NCBI GenBank assembly: GCA_948567375.1
Contig: OX419760.1
Location: 54,994,001-55,058,000 of the forward strand
Reading direction: 5' to 3'
DNA: 64,000 bases
DNA from: Lunularia cruciata
Taxonomy: Eukaryota > Streptophyta > Marchantiopsida > Lunulariales > Lunulariaceae
Position 1 is the stretch's first letter. Every line of letters starts with the position of its first letter. A program made the translations under genes and the position numbers. Shown here piece by piece: positions 19,174 through 30,387 of the stretch. The notes under the pieces were generated by a model. The model did no database searches. It worked only from the letters and a program-made list of their open reading frames with translations, and was not told the origin of the DNA.

Positions 19174-20011
19174 GGAAGAGTCTATCTTACTCATAAAGGA
19201 GTTTCATGAAGGTTTAGTATGTGGAGGATACTTTGCAAGAAAGGTGACTGCTTTCAAGATTCTAGATGTAGGTTACCATTGGAGAGGGATTTTCAAGGAT
19301 TGTCTTGATTATTGCAAAACTTGTCATGTTTGTCAAGATTTTGCTAGAAAGTCTACATCCACTCCACCACTTAGATCAATTCCATTGCTAGGACCTTTTG
19401 AGAAGTGGGGAATTGATTTTGTAGGACCTCTCAATAGAACCCCAAGGAACAATTGGTACATTGTGGTAGTTACTGATTACCTTACCAAGTGGGTTGAGGC
19501 TAGACCATTGAGGGACAAGAATGAAGATGAAGTGGGTAGATTTCTTTATGAACGCATTATCACTAGGTTTGGATGCCCTTTGGAGTTGGTTTCTGATAGA
19601 GGAGGAGAGTTTATAGGAAGCATAACTACAGCCATGCTAGGACATTTCTCTATCACACATAGAGTAACTACATCCTATAAGCCAAATTCCAATGGCTTGG
19701 CAGAGAGAACCAATCAGACCTTGTGCATGATGTTGGCCAAAGATGCAGAAATGGAGGGGGCTAAACATCATTGGGACAAGAGGATTCATGCATTTTTGTG
19801 GGAGTATAGGACAACTATGAAGACTTCCACCGGATATTCTCCATTTCAACTGGTGTATGGTATTGAGTCTACCTTACCTATTCACTTTGATCTTCCTACC
19901 TTCCAAAGCATTCATAGGAGATTGAAGAAAGCACAAGGAGGTGATGTAGAGAAGTCAAGGAAGGATCAACTCATGGAGTTGGAAGAGGCAAGAGCAGTTG
20001 CTATGGTTTGA
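19067..20011 (+). CDS. pol: Integrase of C1, catalytic core intact
   Basis: The real integrase starts around residue 35 of this 314-codon frame. An imperfect zinc-binding region (EFHEGLVCGGYFARK, then CKTCHVC) has Tyr in place of the second His. The core has all three acidic residues: GIDFVGP (Asp about residue 117), VSDRGGEF (Asp about 177) and LAERTNQ (Glu about 213), with 35 residues between the last two, as in DD35E integrases. The C-terminal part contains WEYRTTMKTSTGYSPFQLVY. It would insert the element cDNA into chromosomes. An intact core beside a missing RT suggests use of RT supplied by another element. Confidence 0.85.
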   Translation: MLGRGRPLQQDLDLTQWWRIFFFTKEQMVYFKAVGKEESILLIKEFHEGLVCGGYFARKVTAFKILDVGYHWRGIFKDCLDYCKTCHVCQDFARKSTSTPPLRSIPLLGPFEKWGIDFVGPLNRTPRNNWYIVVVTDYLTKWVEARPLRDKNEDEVGRFLYERIITRFGCPLELVSDRGGEFIGSITTAMLGHFSITHRVTTSYKPNSNGLAERTNQTLCMMLAKDAEMEGAKHHWDKRIHAFLWEYRTTMKTSTGYSPFQLVYGIESTLPIHFDLPTFQSIHRRLKKAQGGDVEKSRKDQLMELEEARAVAMV

Positions 20012-20300
20012 GTGGAGCAAGCCCAAAGGAAACAAAAGGAGAGCTATGACAAGAGGCAAGGCAAGAAGAAGGTGGAGACTTTCAAAGAAGGTGATTGGGT
20101 AATGTTGTTTGATTCTATTCGATTCAAGAGAAGAAGTTTTTGCCTAAGTACTTTGGACCTTTCATAGTGGAGAAGGTGTGGGGAATCTACACCTATGATC
20201 TCAAGGAGTTGGGAGGAAGACACTTTGATAGGATTAACCATGATAAGTTGAAGATGTACCATAGAAGGTAGAGAGACCTTCACTTTGAGGACAAAGTGAA

Positions 20301-20319
20301 AACTTAGTCCGGGGGTAAA
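20301..20319 (+). other. Polypurine tract of C1
   Basis: AACTTAGTCCGGGGGTAAA lies immediately before the 3' LTR. The GGGGG-TAAA core is the expected plus-strand primer position. Confidence 0.65.
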
Positions 20320-21011
20320 TGTAACACCCATTTGTGCATGTGTGTGGTATTGTGATATTTAGCTTGGTATTACAGGTACTTAAGAGATACTATTTATATA
20401 GAGATAAAGGATGGTTCTATATTAGTCATGGTTAGCTAAAGTTAGTCAGAGCTAAGATAGAGAGGACCTTACTTTAAAGGAAGTAGAAAAGATGAGCACC
20501 ACTATTTTGTACTTTAGTGTGTTGACTTGGTATTATTCCTATGTGTTTGGCTTTGAGGAAAGAGTTGAGAACTCTTGGTCCCGCAAGCCTTTTTGTTTTG
20601 GATTCTTCTTGAATCCAAGGATAGCCTATGTGAAGGAATCCTTGACTTAGTGGTTGGGTCAAGATAAGACCACATGCTTAGGGGAATATGCCCATGTGAA
20701 TGGATATTCCTTTCTACTTTTTGACTTTACTTGACTTTTAGTCTAGTAACTTGAGTTATTACGGTAATTAGTAACTTTGGTACGTAACTATTTCACAAGT
20801 ATATAAACAAGGGGTGAGGAGGTACTCATCATCCTTTCATTTGCAACTATCTCTCTCTCATTGAGTTCTCTAGTGAGCAATGTCTTGAGTCTTGGAGTGT
20901 TAGCCTTGGAGGAGTATGATGGAGTTGGGGTTCCTTGCCTTCTTAGTCCATGGTGCGCTACCATAATAGCCATCAGAGGTTCATCCTAAGTGAGAGACAG
21001 GCCGGCTCACA
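20320..21011 (+). repeat. 3' LTR of C1 (692 bp)
   Basis: TGTAACACCC to GGCTCACA, matching 14765-15458 with only scattered changes. It is followed by GTGCAAACAAG, where older decayed sequence resumes. Confidence 0.93.
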
Positions 21012-21713
21012 GTGCAAACAAGAAAGTTTATCAAGGTCTCAAATATGGATAATGGAGATATTAGCTATGCCAACAAGATATTAATTTAATGTCTTGGTGA
21101 TGAAATATCTTTTGCATTGGTATTATGATTGGCACAATTAGCATCAAGGAGAAAAATTGTGTCCTTAAATAAACAAGGTGGTTCAGATTGGACTAGAAAC
21201 TGTCTTTGAAAGAATGAGAATGAGAGAATAAAAGAGTTTAACTAGTATAACTTCCATCTCAAAGAACATTGATGGTACAACATGCCTATGAGGAGCTATA
21301 ACATTTTGAAGTAAAGCTAGAATATTGCTTCAAAGTTATTGTTGTTGACACACTACAAAAACTAATTGTAATATCTTATTGCCAAATGTGTGTGACCATT
21401 CAAGTATTGTTCAATGTTCTTACACCATAGTTACATCTACTAGCTATCATGAGATTAGTTAACCATTGGACTTTTTTGAATTTTTATCACTAACTTTAAG
21501 ATATCACCAATACGTATTGGTTATGGTTGAAAATTTTCCAAATTGATTGATTTAATTGTACTTCTTGCAAAGTATAGTAAAAGGTGGTTTATTTGTTCTT
21601 GGATAAGGTTTTTAGTCATGGTGCACTGGCTAAGGTCTTGATTAATCAAAGTACAAAGTACTTGGTAGAGTTTTAGATCTTAGTAACAAGGTATTGATTG
21701 ATCTCTATACTTG
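21012..21713 (+). other. Decayed retroelement sequence, no readable gene
   Basis: This probably continues the pol relic 13175-14764 beyond C1. A few amino-acid strings are faintly reminiscent of a region after RNase H, but I cannot assign domains. No LTR ends are seen. Confidence 0.3.
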
Positions 21714-22073
21714 TGATAGTTGAAGAGAGAAATAAGAAATGAAAGATCAAACTTAAAACTCTTAATTGAAGGAACTCCAAATGATTGGGTTAAATCCAAC
21801 ATTGGTCATTATAAGAAGTAAAGTATAAGACTTTAAAGGACAATTCTAAAGAATTTTCTTTCTAGAGTATCCTGGAGTTAACTTTCTTGGAATACAAGCA
21901 AAGCTAGACTTTTACTTAACATATTAACTACTCAATCCTTTGGAAGTTTCTAAAAGCTTCTCATGAAGAAGCTTCTTGGATGCTTCTACAGCATTCTTAG
22001 AATTCCTAGATGTATGCTAGTTCTAACCTCATTTTATCAATACTTACCTTTTGCTACCTTGATATTATTACAA
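21714..22073 (-). repeat. Ancient family-B-like LTR relic
   Basis: The plus strand shows GAGAGAAATAAGAAATG, then GGAACTCCAAATG, a GAAG/CTTC-rich block (AAAAGCTTCTCATGAAGAAG near 21952), ATTCTTAGAATTCCTAG and a terminal ATATTATTACA. This is the same order as in the B LTRs (GAGAGAAATAGGAGAATGG ... AAACTCC ... GAAGCTTC array ... ATATTCTAGG ... ATATTGTTACA). Overall similarity is low and the 5' boundary is a guess. Confidence 0.42.
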
Positions 22074-22642
22074 TACTATGTCTTACGATCACCCTAAGGT
22101 AGATGGTTAAGTAAAGAAAAATTGTTTAAAAAATGAAGAGAGGATTACATAAGTATGGTTTGCTTAGAGACTAGGGAGATTTGGATCTCCAACTACCTTG
22201 GTTAGCTATAGGCTATCAATATAGCCCACAAATATCTTAAGTATTCCTAGCATCCTTATATTCCTATTTTCTACTATATGTAACAAGATCCAAATTTACC
22301 TATAGCCATTCATTGTCATTTGGACTTGAATGATCTTGATATATGAGTGAGGACATGTTCTCAATTAGTGAGTGCTAAACATATAGATACCTATAAGTTG
22401 CTAAACAAGCTGAACATATAAGTTGTGCCACTATTTAGGGAAGAGTTTATAGATCCTCAATCTATCATTTTCATCTTAGTGATTATGTGTATTTACAATA
22501 GAATATATCAACAACTATTGATGTGACTATAGATTGTACTATCTTGAAGATACCCAAGGATTTTCCTTCTCATGTTGAAATGCTATGATGGTATTGTTTA
22601 GAATTACCATGTACATAGTTGTGCATCATGCCACCTCCCAAA
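22074..22642. other. Unassigned AT-rich sequence
   Basis: No reading frame, repeat boundary or RNA gene can be supported here. Confidence 0.3.
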
Positions 22643-23887
22643 TGTGGTACCAAATTTTTTGAATTTTTGCTTTCTTTTCTTTTGATTTATATAGCTAAGG
22701 GAAGGTATTTTCATACTTTTAGGGAGAATTTTGTTGTTTTGGAATTATTTGAGTCTACATTTGCATTCAAGTAGGTACAAAGAATTGATAAGCAAAGAGC
22801 CAAAGTAAAACTATTACTCATTCAAAGGAATTCTACTTTAAAGACCAACCAAAATATGAAGGATAGTTGGAACTAAGCAAGATGTGCATGAAGATTTTTT
22901 TGCTCAAAGAGCTTAAGGCCAAAGACCATACAAAAGTTGAATTCTGCTACCACTTCTCACCAAGGAATGTTGGCACCTACCAAAGAGTTCTCATGTGAGG
23001 ATAGTGACAAGGTACCAATCAAGGACTAGTTGTAAAGAACTTGAGCTATAAAATTTGAAGTTGGCTAAGTGGAATCACTTGTATAATTTACTTAGGGTAA
23101 TCAAAGCAAAGAGTAAAAAAAAAGAGCAAGAAATCTTTGGTGTGTTTTGTTCTTTGGGATAATATTGAGTGAGGAATATCTATTGTAGAGGTTTCATCTC
23201 TCTTTTTGAGTGTGAATTGGACTTTGTGTCCCAAGAAAAATCATAGGAACTGCAAAGTGAGGAGTTAAAAGGGCTGGGCAATCTTTGTGGCAATCTACAA
23301 ACTTAGACTTAATAAGATGGGATGATAGTACTCAATATGGATGCGGGATATTCAGCTAGTATCACCTATAAGACTAAGCTTGAAGATGTGGATGAAGAAA
23401 TCAAGAAGAATGCCAACTCTTTGTCAAATAAAGGTTGACTAGCAAAGGTTGGAGAGTTGCATCTCACAAGGACCAAACAAAAAGAGCAATTGTGGTTTCT
23501 TTGATGTGATTATTAAATCCACACCAAAAACTTTATTTGACTTCCAAACAAGCCATTAAATTCAATAATTTATATCAAGGAGCTCCTATCAATTAGAGCT
23601 AAATGTTTTACCATTACACCCAACACATGGTAAGAGAATTCAAGGAAGAATTAGGGTCACACTACATCATGCCATTAGCTATACATATCTACATGGGGCT
23701 TAGCTTGTTGATAAAGGAGGAGAGGAAGTGGTTCCCAAGCGACTTCAGGTCCAAAGACTACGTAGCTTCTTAGCCCAAAAGAGAGTCAATGATACAAAGT
23801 ATCCAAATAGCAAATGAAGAATTTGCCAAGACATGAGAAATTGTGGAGGTATTCAAAGATAAGACCATCACAATTCAGAAGCAATCA
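22643..23887 (+). repeat. Ancient family A LTR relic (A-r), 5' part
   Basis: It begins TGTGGTACCAAATTTTTTG, a variant of the family A 5' terminus. About 1 kb in, at 23630-23740, the plus strand still reads EELGSHYIMPLAIHIYMGLS, matching PPHYIVPFAAHFYLGLNLL of young copies. The preceding block near 23500-23600 aligns with the HQAVFFHKLFAGEPIN segment. The element A-E1 inserted at 23887, so the remainder lies past the window end. It is the most divergent family copy here and shows that the LTR already carried the reading frame long ago. Confidence 0.6.
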
Positions 23888-26437
23888 TGTGGTACCCATA
23901 CTCTTTTTTTCTTATTTTTGGAAGAAGAAGTGTATAGATGAAGTCATATTTCACCTTTATGGCATCATAAAGCAAACAATAGTGTCTTCATGTTGTAACC
24001 CAAGGTAAAGTGACTTTGTGTTAGAAGATCAAGTACTCAGATTGGTCTTGTTAGCATTCAACCCAAAGTAAGGAGACTTCAGCTTGGGGGTGCTCAACTC
24101 AAGGCGAGGACAATGTAACAATTTTCCTTTGAGGTTGAACATTTAAGAAGGTACCACACAGGAAAATGGCTGGCCTATGGGCCATGGGAGGGAGGGGGGG
24201 GGGAATTGACAATGATAGGAGCATGCAAGAGGTGTGATTTCTTGGTAGAAACTCAAAGTGAAGAAAGACAAAGGAGGCGCACCACTATAAGATTCTAGAT
24301 AGAGACACAGAGATGACAAGTAATTTTCCATTGCCATTAAGAAGTTGTCTTGAGAGAGATCATGGAAAAGTGAGTGCAGTAAGAGATGTGTTGGTGCATC
24401 GAGAGGAAGTCAAGAGGGTTAGTTTGGGAGTTGATTGGAAGAGTAGTCACCCACCTAGAGTGGAGGGGGTAAGATGGGAGGTGGAAAGAAGAACTTTGGA
24501 ATTTTTAGTGGGAAACCATGCGATCCGGCCATTAGATATGATTGCAAGAATCAAAGCCTTGAGTAGACTTTGGGTCACCTTTTTGGCATGGAACTAGAAC
24601 CTTAGTTTTCCAAGTTTCATGACCAAGATCATTGGAAGTAAATGTCTTGATGGACCCAAGGTAGAGGGCAAGAGAGGAAATCCGGTTTGATGGACAGAGT
24701 TGGATTGGAGGTTAATACTCAAAAGAGAGGCAGGTGAGGAGAAGGGAGCCACATTCTTGGGAGAAAGGAGAAGTAGCTGAGGAAACCCAAGAAGTACAAG
24801 ATGCCTTTTCTTCAAAGTGCACAAAGCATGGTTATAAAGTCAAGAGCTACAAGGACCTTGTGATGAGAGGCATCATAGGAGCAATGATGGCTATCTTCAA
24901 GCCAAAGCGAACCACTTATGTGATGAAACATCAAGCGGTGTTCTTCCATAAGATGTTTGCAAGGGAACTAATTAATTGGGCAAACTGCCTCCATCAGCCT
25001 ATGAGACAAATGGTGCGGAACTTGCGGGACAAGTTGCTCCGCACTACATTGTGCCATTTGCAGCCCATTTCTATTTGGGATTGAATTTGCTGAATGCAGC
25101 AAAACGATACAAGATGGTGTTGTACTTCCATCCTAACTTAAGAAGAAATGCTGATGCATAGGAGCAACAATACATTCTGCAGATCAGAAGCAGTGATGAG
25201 TACTACGCATAGACAATGCAAAGCATATGTTTAGGGTTGAATACTCCGAATTCAAAGGAGAGGAGTCAAAGAGGAGAAGAAGAAGAAGTAGCAGCAATGA
25301 GACTTCAGAAAATCAGAAAAATAGACCCAAGGAAGGATTTGGTGGTGATTGCATTGTCAGGCAAAGAATCAAAGAGGGAAGCCGAGTACAAGTCAAAAGA
25401 CTTGGAGAAGGAGAAGAACCTGAACTCACATTGCAAAGTGGTGAAGCGAGTAGCGAGAGTGAAGATGGAGTGGAGATGCAACCTGTACTAGAGGAGAAGA
25501 AGGAAAGATGGAGATGGAAAAAGAAGGTAACCCGAGTCAAGAAGATGAAGTTCCAGAGAAGGAGGAGAAGAGGGTGACCACTCAGAGAGGTGTCCATTTG
25601 AAACGGAAGGTGATGTGTGAGGTGGGGCCGAGTAGAAGAAGAGAAGTGGAGAGTGGAAGTTTGGGAAGTGAAGAATCCATCCCAATCAGGTGACTGCAGT
25701 TGAGAAGAAGAGTGTCAAGTGAAGAAGAAGTGAAGGAAGAGAAAAGCCCACAAGCCGAGGTAAGCTAGAGCGAAGGAGTGGAGTCTCTATGGGAGGTTGT
25801 ATGCCTGTTGCTAATGAAGTTGGAGGAGAAGAAGAAAGAGATGCAGTCAGAGTGTCCGGAGGTAAAGACTATGTTGCACGTATTGGTAAAGTTAGAAGAA
25901 GAGAACTCGGAGTTGAAGGAGGTCATAACCCAAGGAGAGGAGCAGAAGGAAGTACTACAAGTAGATGCTGTAGTACAGAATCAAGTAATTGAGAATCTAA
26001 AAAAGGAATTGAGAGATAAAGGGTGAGTAATAGAGAAAAATGTCATAGCAAGGGAAAGACAAATAGCTGAGTATGAAATCTTGAAACAACAATTTGTTCA
26101 TTCACAATTAGAAATCATTCATGCTATGGCAAGAGTAGCAGAGAAAGAGCAAGAGCTTGATTTAGTGATGGAGAGTGTAAAGAGAAGAAGCAACTTTGGC
26201 AAAGAGAGCTGACAGTGAGATATAAAGAGGAAGAGAGGTTAAGGGAGTTACTTTGTAATCAGGAAGAGAAGATTGTTCAGAAGGTGAAGGAGAAGGAGAT
26301 CATGAAATCCACATTTAAGGCGGAACTGGCAATGTATAGGGAAGATTGGCAAGCGGATCAAGAATGGGAGAAAAGGATGAGGCTTGAGCCAATGAAGGAG
26401 ATTGTAATCAAGATGAATGCAATTCTAAGTACAGAAG
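23888..26437 (+). repeat. 5' LTR of A-E1, first segment
   Basis: Starts TGTGGTACCCATACTC. It is interrupted by A-E2 after ...CTAAGTACAGAAG (TSD AGAAG, 26433-26437) and resumes at 40092. It is CpG-poor compared with A-E2: many CGG and CGA sites read TGG, CAG or CAA here. A G-run lies at 24192-24203. Confidence 0.9.
24313..26437 (+). pseudogene. LTR-encoded coiled-coil protein, decayed (A-E1 5' LTR)
   Basis: It runs from ATG 24313 (MTSNFPLPLRSCLERD) to the A-E2 insertion; the C-terminal end is at 40092-40540. Collinear blocks are NHAIRPLDMIARIKALSRLW, TKHGYKVKSYKDLVMRGIIG, MKHQAVFFHKMFARELINWA, the acidic region, and coiled-coil pieces such as YKEEERLRELLCNQEEKIVQ. Numerous frameshifts and stops break it. 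A-E2 split it within the LSTEA segment of the coiled coil. Confidence 0.8.
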
Positions 26438-26823
26438 TGTGGTGCCCACATTTTTTGTTTTTTTCAAAATAAAGGAGAAGAAGTGTATAGAGAGGTCGGA
26501 TTGCGCCTGTATGGCCAAAGAAGGCAAAGAAAATTGGCTTTGGGATGAAATCCAAAGTAAAGTGACTTTGGGTCATAAGGCGAAGTACTCGGAAATGCCT
26601 TGTCAGCATACAATACAAAGTAAATTGTCTTCAGATCGGGGGGAGCTCAACCCAAGGCAAAGACAATCTAACAACCTTTTGTCGGCGTGAGAAATTCAAG
26701 AAGAGGCCGTTTCAAAACTAGCGGCTCATACGCGCGAAGGTTGATTGACAGTGACAGGTGCATGCCAGAGGTGTGATTTCTCGGTAGAAACTCAATGCAA
26801 CGGAAGATGAAGAAGTGCAACTC

Positions 26824-26831
26824 TATAAAAA
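26824..26831 (+). promoter_or_regulatory. TATA-like box ahead of the LTR reading frame (A-E2 5' LTR)
   Basis: TATAAAAA in CTCTATAAAAATTG, 19 bp before ATG 26851; counterpart of 9778-9785. In the 5' LTR it could drive the LTR protein independently of the main promoter at 29516. Confidence 0.5.
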
Positions 26832-26850
26832 TTGAAACTGCAATGACGAA

Positions 26851-29389
26851 ATGTCGAGCAATTTTCCTTCGCTGTTGAGGAGTCGTCTTGTAGGTGATCA
26901 GGGAAAGGGAAATAAAGTTGTACTCGGGTTAGTGCGCAAGGGAGAAGTTGCGAGAGAGAAATCGAGTGACAGTAAGAAAGCAGAAGAGATGGGAGGAGGA
27001 AAGAAGAACTCTGAATTTGTAGTGAGAAATCATGCAATTCGGAGATTAGATGTAGTAGCGAGGATCAAAGTCTTGAGCCAACTTTGGATCACTTTTCTGG
27101 CATGGAACAGGAACATAAGTTTTCCAGGATTCATGACAGAAATCATCGAGAGTAAGTGTCTCAATGGTCCCAAGGAAGAAGGGAAGAGAGGAAATCCGGC
27201 TCGCTGGATAGAGTCGGAATGGAGACTCGTACTCGAGAAGGAGGCGGGTTTGGAGCAGGGAGCCACGTTCTTGGGGAAAGGAGAGATAGCCCAAGAAACG
27301 CAGGAGGTGAGAGATGCCTTCTCGTCAAAGAGAACAAAGAATGGGTACAAAGTTGAGAGCTACAAAGACCCTGTGAAGAGAGGAATTGTGAGTGCACTAA
27401 TGGCCATCCTGAAGCCGGAGAGAACTACTTATGTGATGAAACACCAAGCGGTGTTCTTTCACAAGTTATTTGCAGGAGAACCAATCAATTGGGCAAGGTG
27501 TTTTCACGTGAGAACAAGGCAGATGGTGTGGAATCTGCGGGATAAGTCGCCTCCACACTACATCGTACCATTTGCAGCACATTTCTACCTTGGGTTGAAT
27601 TTGCTCAATTTGGCAGAGCGCAATAGAATGGTGTCTCATTTCCATCCTGACTTGAGAAGAGAAGTCGACGCGGAGGAGCAACAATACATTCTCCAAATCC
27701 GGAGCACGGACGAGTACTACATGAAGACAGGGAAAAACGTGGAGGTCATGGTAAGTACCCTGACAAAGAAGAGAACTCGGCAAGCAGAAGCCAAAGAAAA
27801 CAAGAAACCTCGAAAGATGCAGAAAAATAACCCGAGGCAAGGGATGGTGGTGATTGAATCAGAAGATGAAGACTCAGAAGGCAAAGCCAAGCTCAAGACG
27901 GAGGACTCGGAACGTGAGGAGGAACATGAGCTGACACTGCAAAGCAAAGATACTAGCAGTGACAGTGAAGATGGTGGAGAAATGACCTCGGCACCAGCGG
28001 CTGAAGAATACGAAGAAGAAGTGCAAGCCGAAGAAGAAGCCGAAGACAATGCGGCACTGGAAGACGAAGTACCGGTGCTCAAGGAGAAGAAGATTGCAGT
28101 ACAGCGAGGAGTTCGCTCGAGACGTAAGGTGAAGTGTGAGGCGGGGCCGAGTAAAGTGAAGAGGCAGAAGACAACACAAGAGAAGAAGGCGTGTATCAGG
28201 AGAACATGAGGAGAAACACAAAATTACTCCGTGGGAGGAAGAAGTTGCCAGTGAAGGAGTAGAGTACCTGTGAGAGGTAGTATGCACGCTGTTGGTGAAG
28301 TTGGAGAAGAAGAAGAAGAAGGAGATGTAGTCGACTTGTCCATAAGTAAAGACTGTATTGCAAGTGGTAGCAAGATTAGAAGAGGAGAACTCGGAGTTGA
28401 AGAGGAGTATAACCCGAGGTGAGAAGGAGAGAGAAGTACTGCAAGCGGAAGCAGTAGAGAGAAGTCAGGTAATCAAAGACCTGAAGAGAGAAGTGAGCTA
28501 TTGAGAGGATCTTGCAAGGAAGAGTGACATTGCAAGGGAGAGACATGTAGCGGAGCATGAAATCTTGAAGCAGTAGTTTGCTGATTCAAGAGTAGAGCTT
28601 ATCCATGCTATGGCGAGGGTAGCATCAAAGGAACAAGAGATCGATCGAGTGATGGAGAGTATGGAGGAGACGAAGCAACTCTGGCAAAGAGAGTTGTCTG
28701 TGCGGTATAGAGAAGAAGAGAGATTACAAGAGTTACTTCATAATCAGGAAGAGAAAGTTGTACAGAAGGAGAAAGAGAAGGAAGCGGTGAAGGCCGAGTT
28801 CAAGGAAGAGTTGGCGATGTATAGAGAGGAATGGCTTGCAGATCGGGAACAAGAACAAAAGACAAGATTGGAGCCATTGAAGGAGATAGTCCTCAGAGTG
28901 AACGCAATGTTAAGTACAGAAGCCAACGTTCAAATTGAAGAAGCACGACTGCACCAATTGAAGTTTTTGGTGTAGGAGAGGAGGCAAAGACAAGCAAAGG
29001 ACACGGAGATGAATGCCTTGTTTATCAAACTAAGAACTTGTGTAGATAGAAAGGTGTTAGAAGTAGAGGATAACATCTTAGTGAAATTAGACTTAGTGAA
29101 AATAGAGTTAGAAAAGCTTTGGCAATATGTTAAGGCAAAACCCGAAGTAGATAACATAGGAATCCAAATGTCTTCGGAGTTGCCCTTAGAGACATTAGAG
29201 AAGAGTGGGTCGAAAGATGAAGAGTTAGATAGATTACCCACTAGTGCAATTTCAGATCAGGAAAGAGAATTGCTAGATCTGGTCAAAGAAGTAGAAGATG
29301 TGAAACCCGAGGAAAATGTAGTAGGAAGTAAGATTACTTCGGGTTTGGGTTTGAAAGCCGAGGAAGAAGTAGATATCAGATCGGATTAG
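26851..29389 (+). pseudogene. LTR-encoded coiled-coil protein (A-E2 5' LTR), first 430 codons open
   Basis: The frame is open from ATG 26851 to about 28160, covering the entire N-terminal domain, the basic patch (KKRTRQAEAKENKKPRK) and the acidic region. A roughly 35-bp deletion near 28180, relative to 38047 in the 3' LTR, shifts the frame. Stops follow in the coiled-coil half, for example at the positions aligning with CQ and QQF. The last third is readable again at 28610-28975 and 29009-29389, ending VDIRSD. The part encoding the N-terminal domain is the best preserved in the window together with 50864-53357. Confidence 0.82.
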
Positions 29390-29515
29390 TAACTGATTTG
29401 AGATTTGAAGGGGCAGATATGAAGAGGTGCATTGTCATTTTGGATCTGCAGGTTAGACCAGTTGTTGTAGAACGGTATAGTTGTTAGAACTGTCGATTGC
29501 TTCACTATTTAAGAG

Positions 29516-29523
29516 TGGCATTT
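29516..29523 (+). promoter_or_regulatory. Putative main LTR promoter TATA (A-E2 5' LTR)
   Basis: TATTTAAG in TTCACTATTTAAGAGTGGC, conserved at 39409-39416 and 62873-62880 and as GTTTAAAG in the A-E1 5' LTR. It lies downstream of the LTR reading frame and 0.67 kb before the primer site, so genomic RNA would start near 29550 and contain gag-pol plus the U3 frame of the 3' LTR. Confidence 0.5.
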
Positions 29524-30192
29524 GCAGGAAAATATTGTTTAGTGCTCATTATTTCTGAGAATAGATAAAGCGAAGTGCTGTGAAGTAGTGCTCATCGCTT
29601 GAGCTTGATTCCAAGTATCAATTTTGCAATTGTGTTTGTGAGTGTTTGGAGAAATTCGAAGTGCAAGTCAGAGTGCTTGTTGGATGTTGGATTCCACAGC
29701 CTTGATCTTCATTCTGTGTGTTTGATCTTGAGTGAAGTGCAATTGAAGCAATGCCTTGACAGATCTGAGAGGAATTGTAGTGTTGGTTGTATTCTGCATT
29801 TGTGAGTGCAGTGCAAAGTTGATGTGAAGCAATTTTGATCGAGGAAGTTGTGCCTTCAGTGGAGGGGTAGAACACGATTCTGAGGCTAAGTCGTTTTTGC
29901 AGTGAAGTGTCGTTTTTGGGAGAGCCTGAATCATCACAATCAAGATTGTTTGGAAAGAGTTGATGGAGTTGTGATTAAGAAGTGTTAATTTGTAACAAGA
30001 CTGCGAATCAGTGCTTGTTACTCTCTTCTAGGTGTGGTTTCTACCTGAGAGATTAAAGACGCAACCAAGAAGAACTACAATGTTACTGTTTGACTTTGTA
30101 TTTGACCAATTCTGACTCATATCTCTACGGGAATGAACTTTACTTACCCAATTACCGCAAAAGTGATATTTGCCGGGTTGTCACATGATTTT

Positions 30193-30210
30193 TGGCGCCG
30201 CTGCCGGGGA
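30193..30210 (+). other. Primer-binding site, tRNA-Asp type (A-E2)
   Basis: TGGCGCCGCTGCCGGGGA, seven bases after the LTR. From memory, the complement of plant tRNA-Asp 3' ends is TGGCGCCGTTGCCGGGGA, so 17 of 18 bases match. This primer is typical of Athila/Tat-type plant elements. Confidence 0.88.
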
Positions 30211-30387
30211 TACAAATCTCGGAAGTGGAATAATACAAAGCCAAATTGGAAACTGGGTATCAACACAATATGAATATTTGCATTGAAAGAACAACGGGAA
30301 GAGAGAGCTCGAAGACGAGCACTTCAGCGTGAAGAAGACAAACGTTTGAACGTCCCATCCATCATTGACGAAACTGAATGAGAGGCG

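Larger units (their letters stand above)
14765..21011 (+). mobile_element. Ty3/gypsy family C element C1, lacking reverse transcriptase
   Basis: LTRs at 14765-15458 and 20320-21011, a tRNA-Glu-like primer site, a pre-gag zinc-knuckle frame, gag, protease, the tail of RNase H, integrase and a polypurine tract are all present in order. RT and most of RNase H are missing between 18840 and 18870. The LTRs differ at roughly 2-3% of positions by eye, so the insertion is fairly recent. Flanks GTCC/GTGC give no clear 5-bp TSD. It sits in older decayed gypsy sequence. Confidence 0.9.
26438..30185 (+). repeat. 5' LTR of A-E2 (3748 bp)
   Basis: TGTGGTGCCCACATTTTTTG to GCCGGGTTGTCACA. Matches 36354-40086, the solo LTRs 9392-13167 and 50084-53770, and, more distantly, the old copies. 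The TATA-like TATTTAAG at 29516-29523 places U3 at about 3.1 kb and R-U5 at about 0.64 kb. Such length is unusual, and most of U3 is a protein reading frame. Confidence 0.95.

Noticed and set aside
14760-21016. A target-site duplication for C1
   Set aside because: The flanks TGTCC and GTGCA do not match; at most GTCC/GTGC share three of four bases.
24192-24203. G-run as a polypurine tract or quadruplex site
   Set aside because: It lies in the middle of a decayed LTR, is not conserved in other copies and has only one long G-run.
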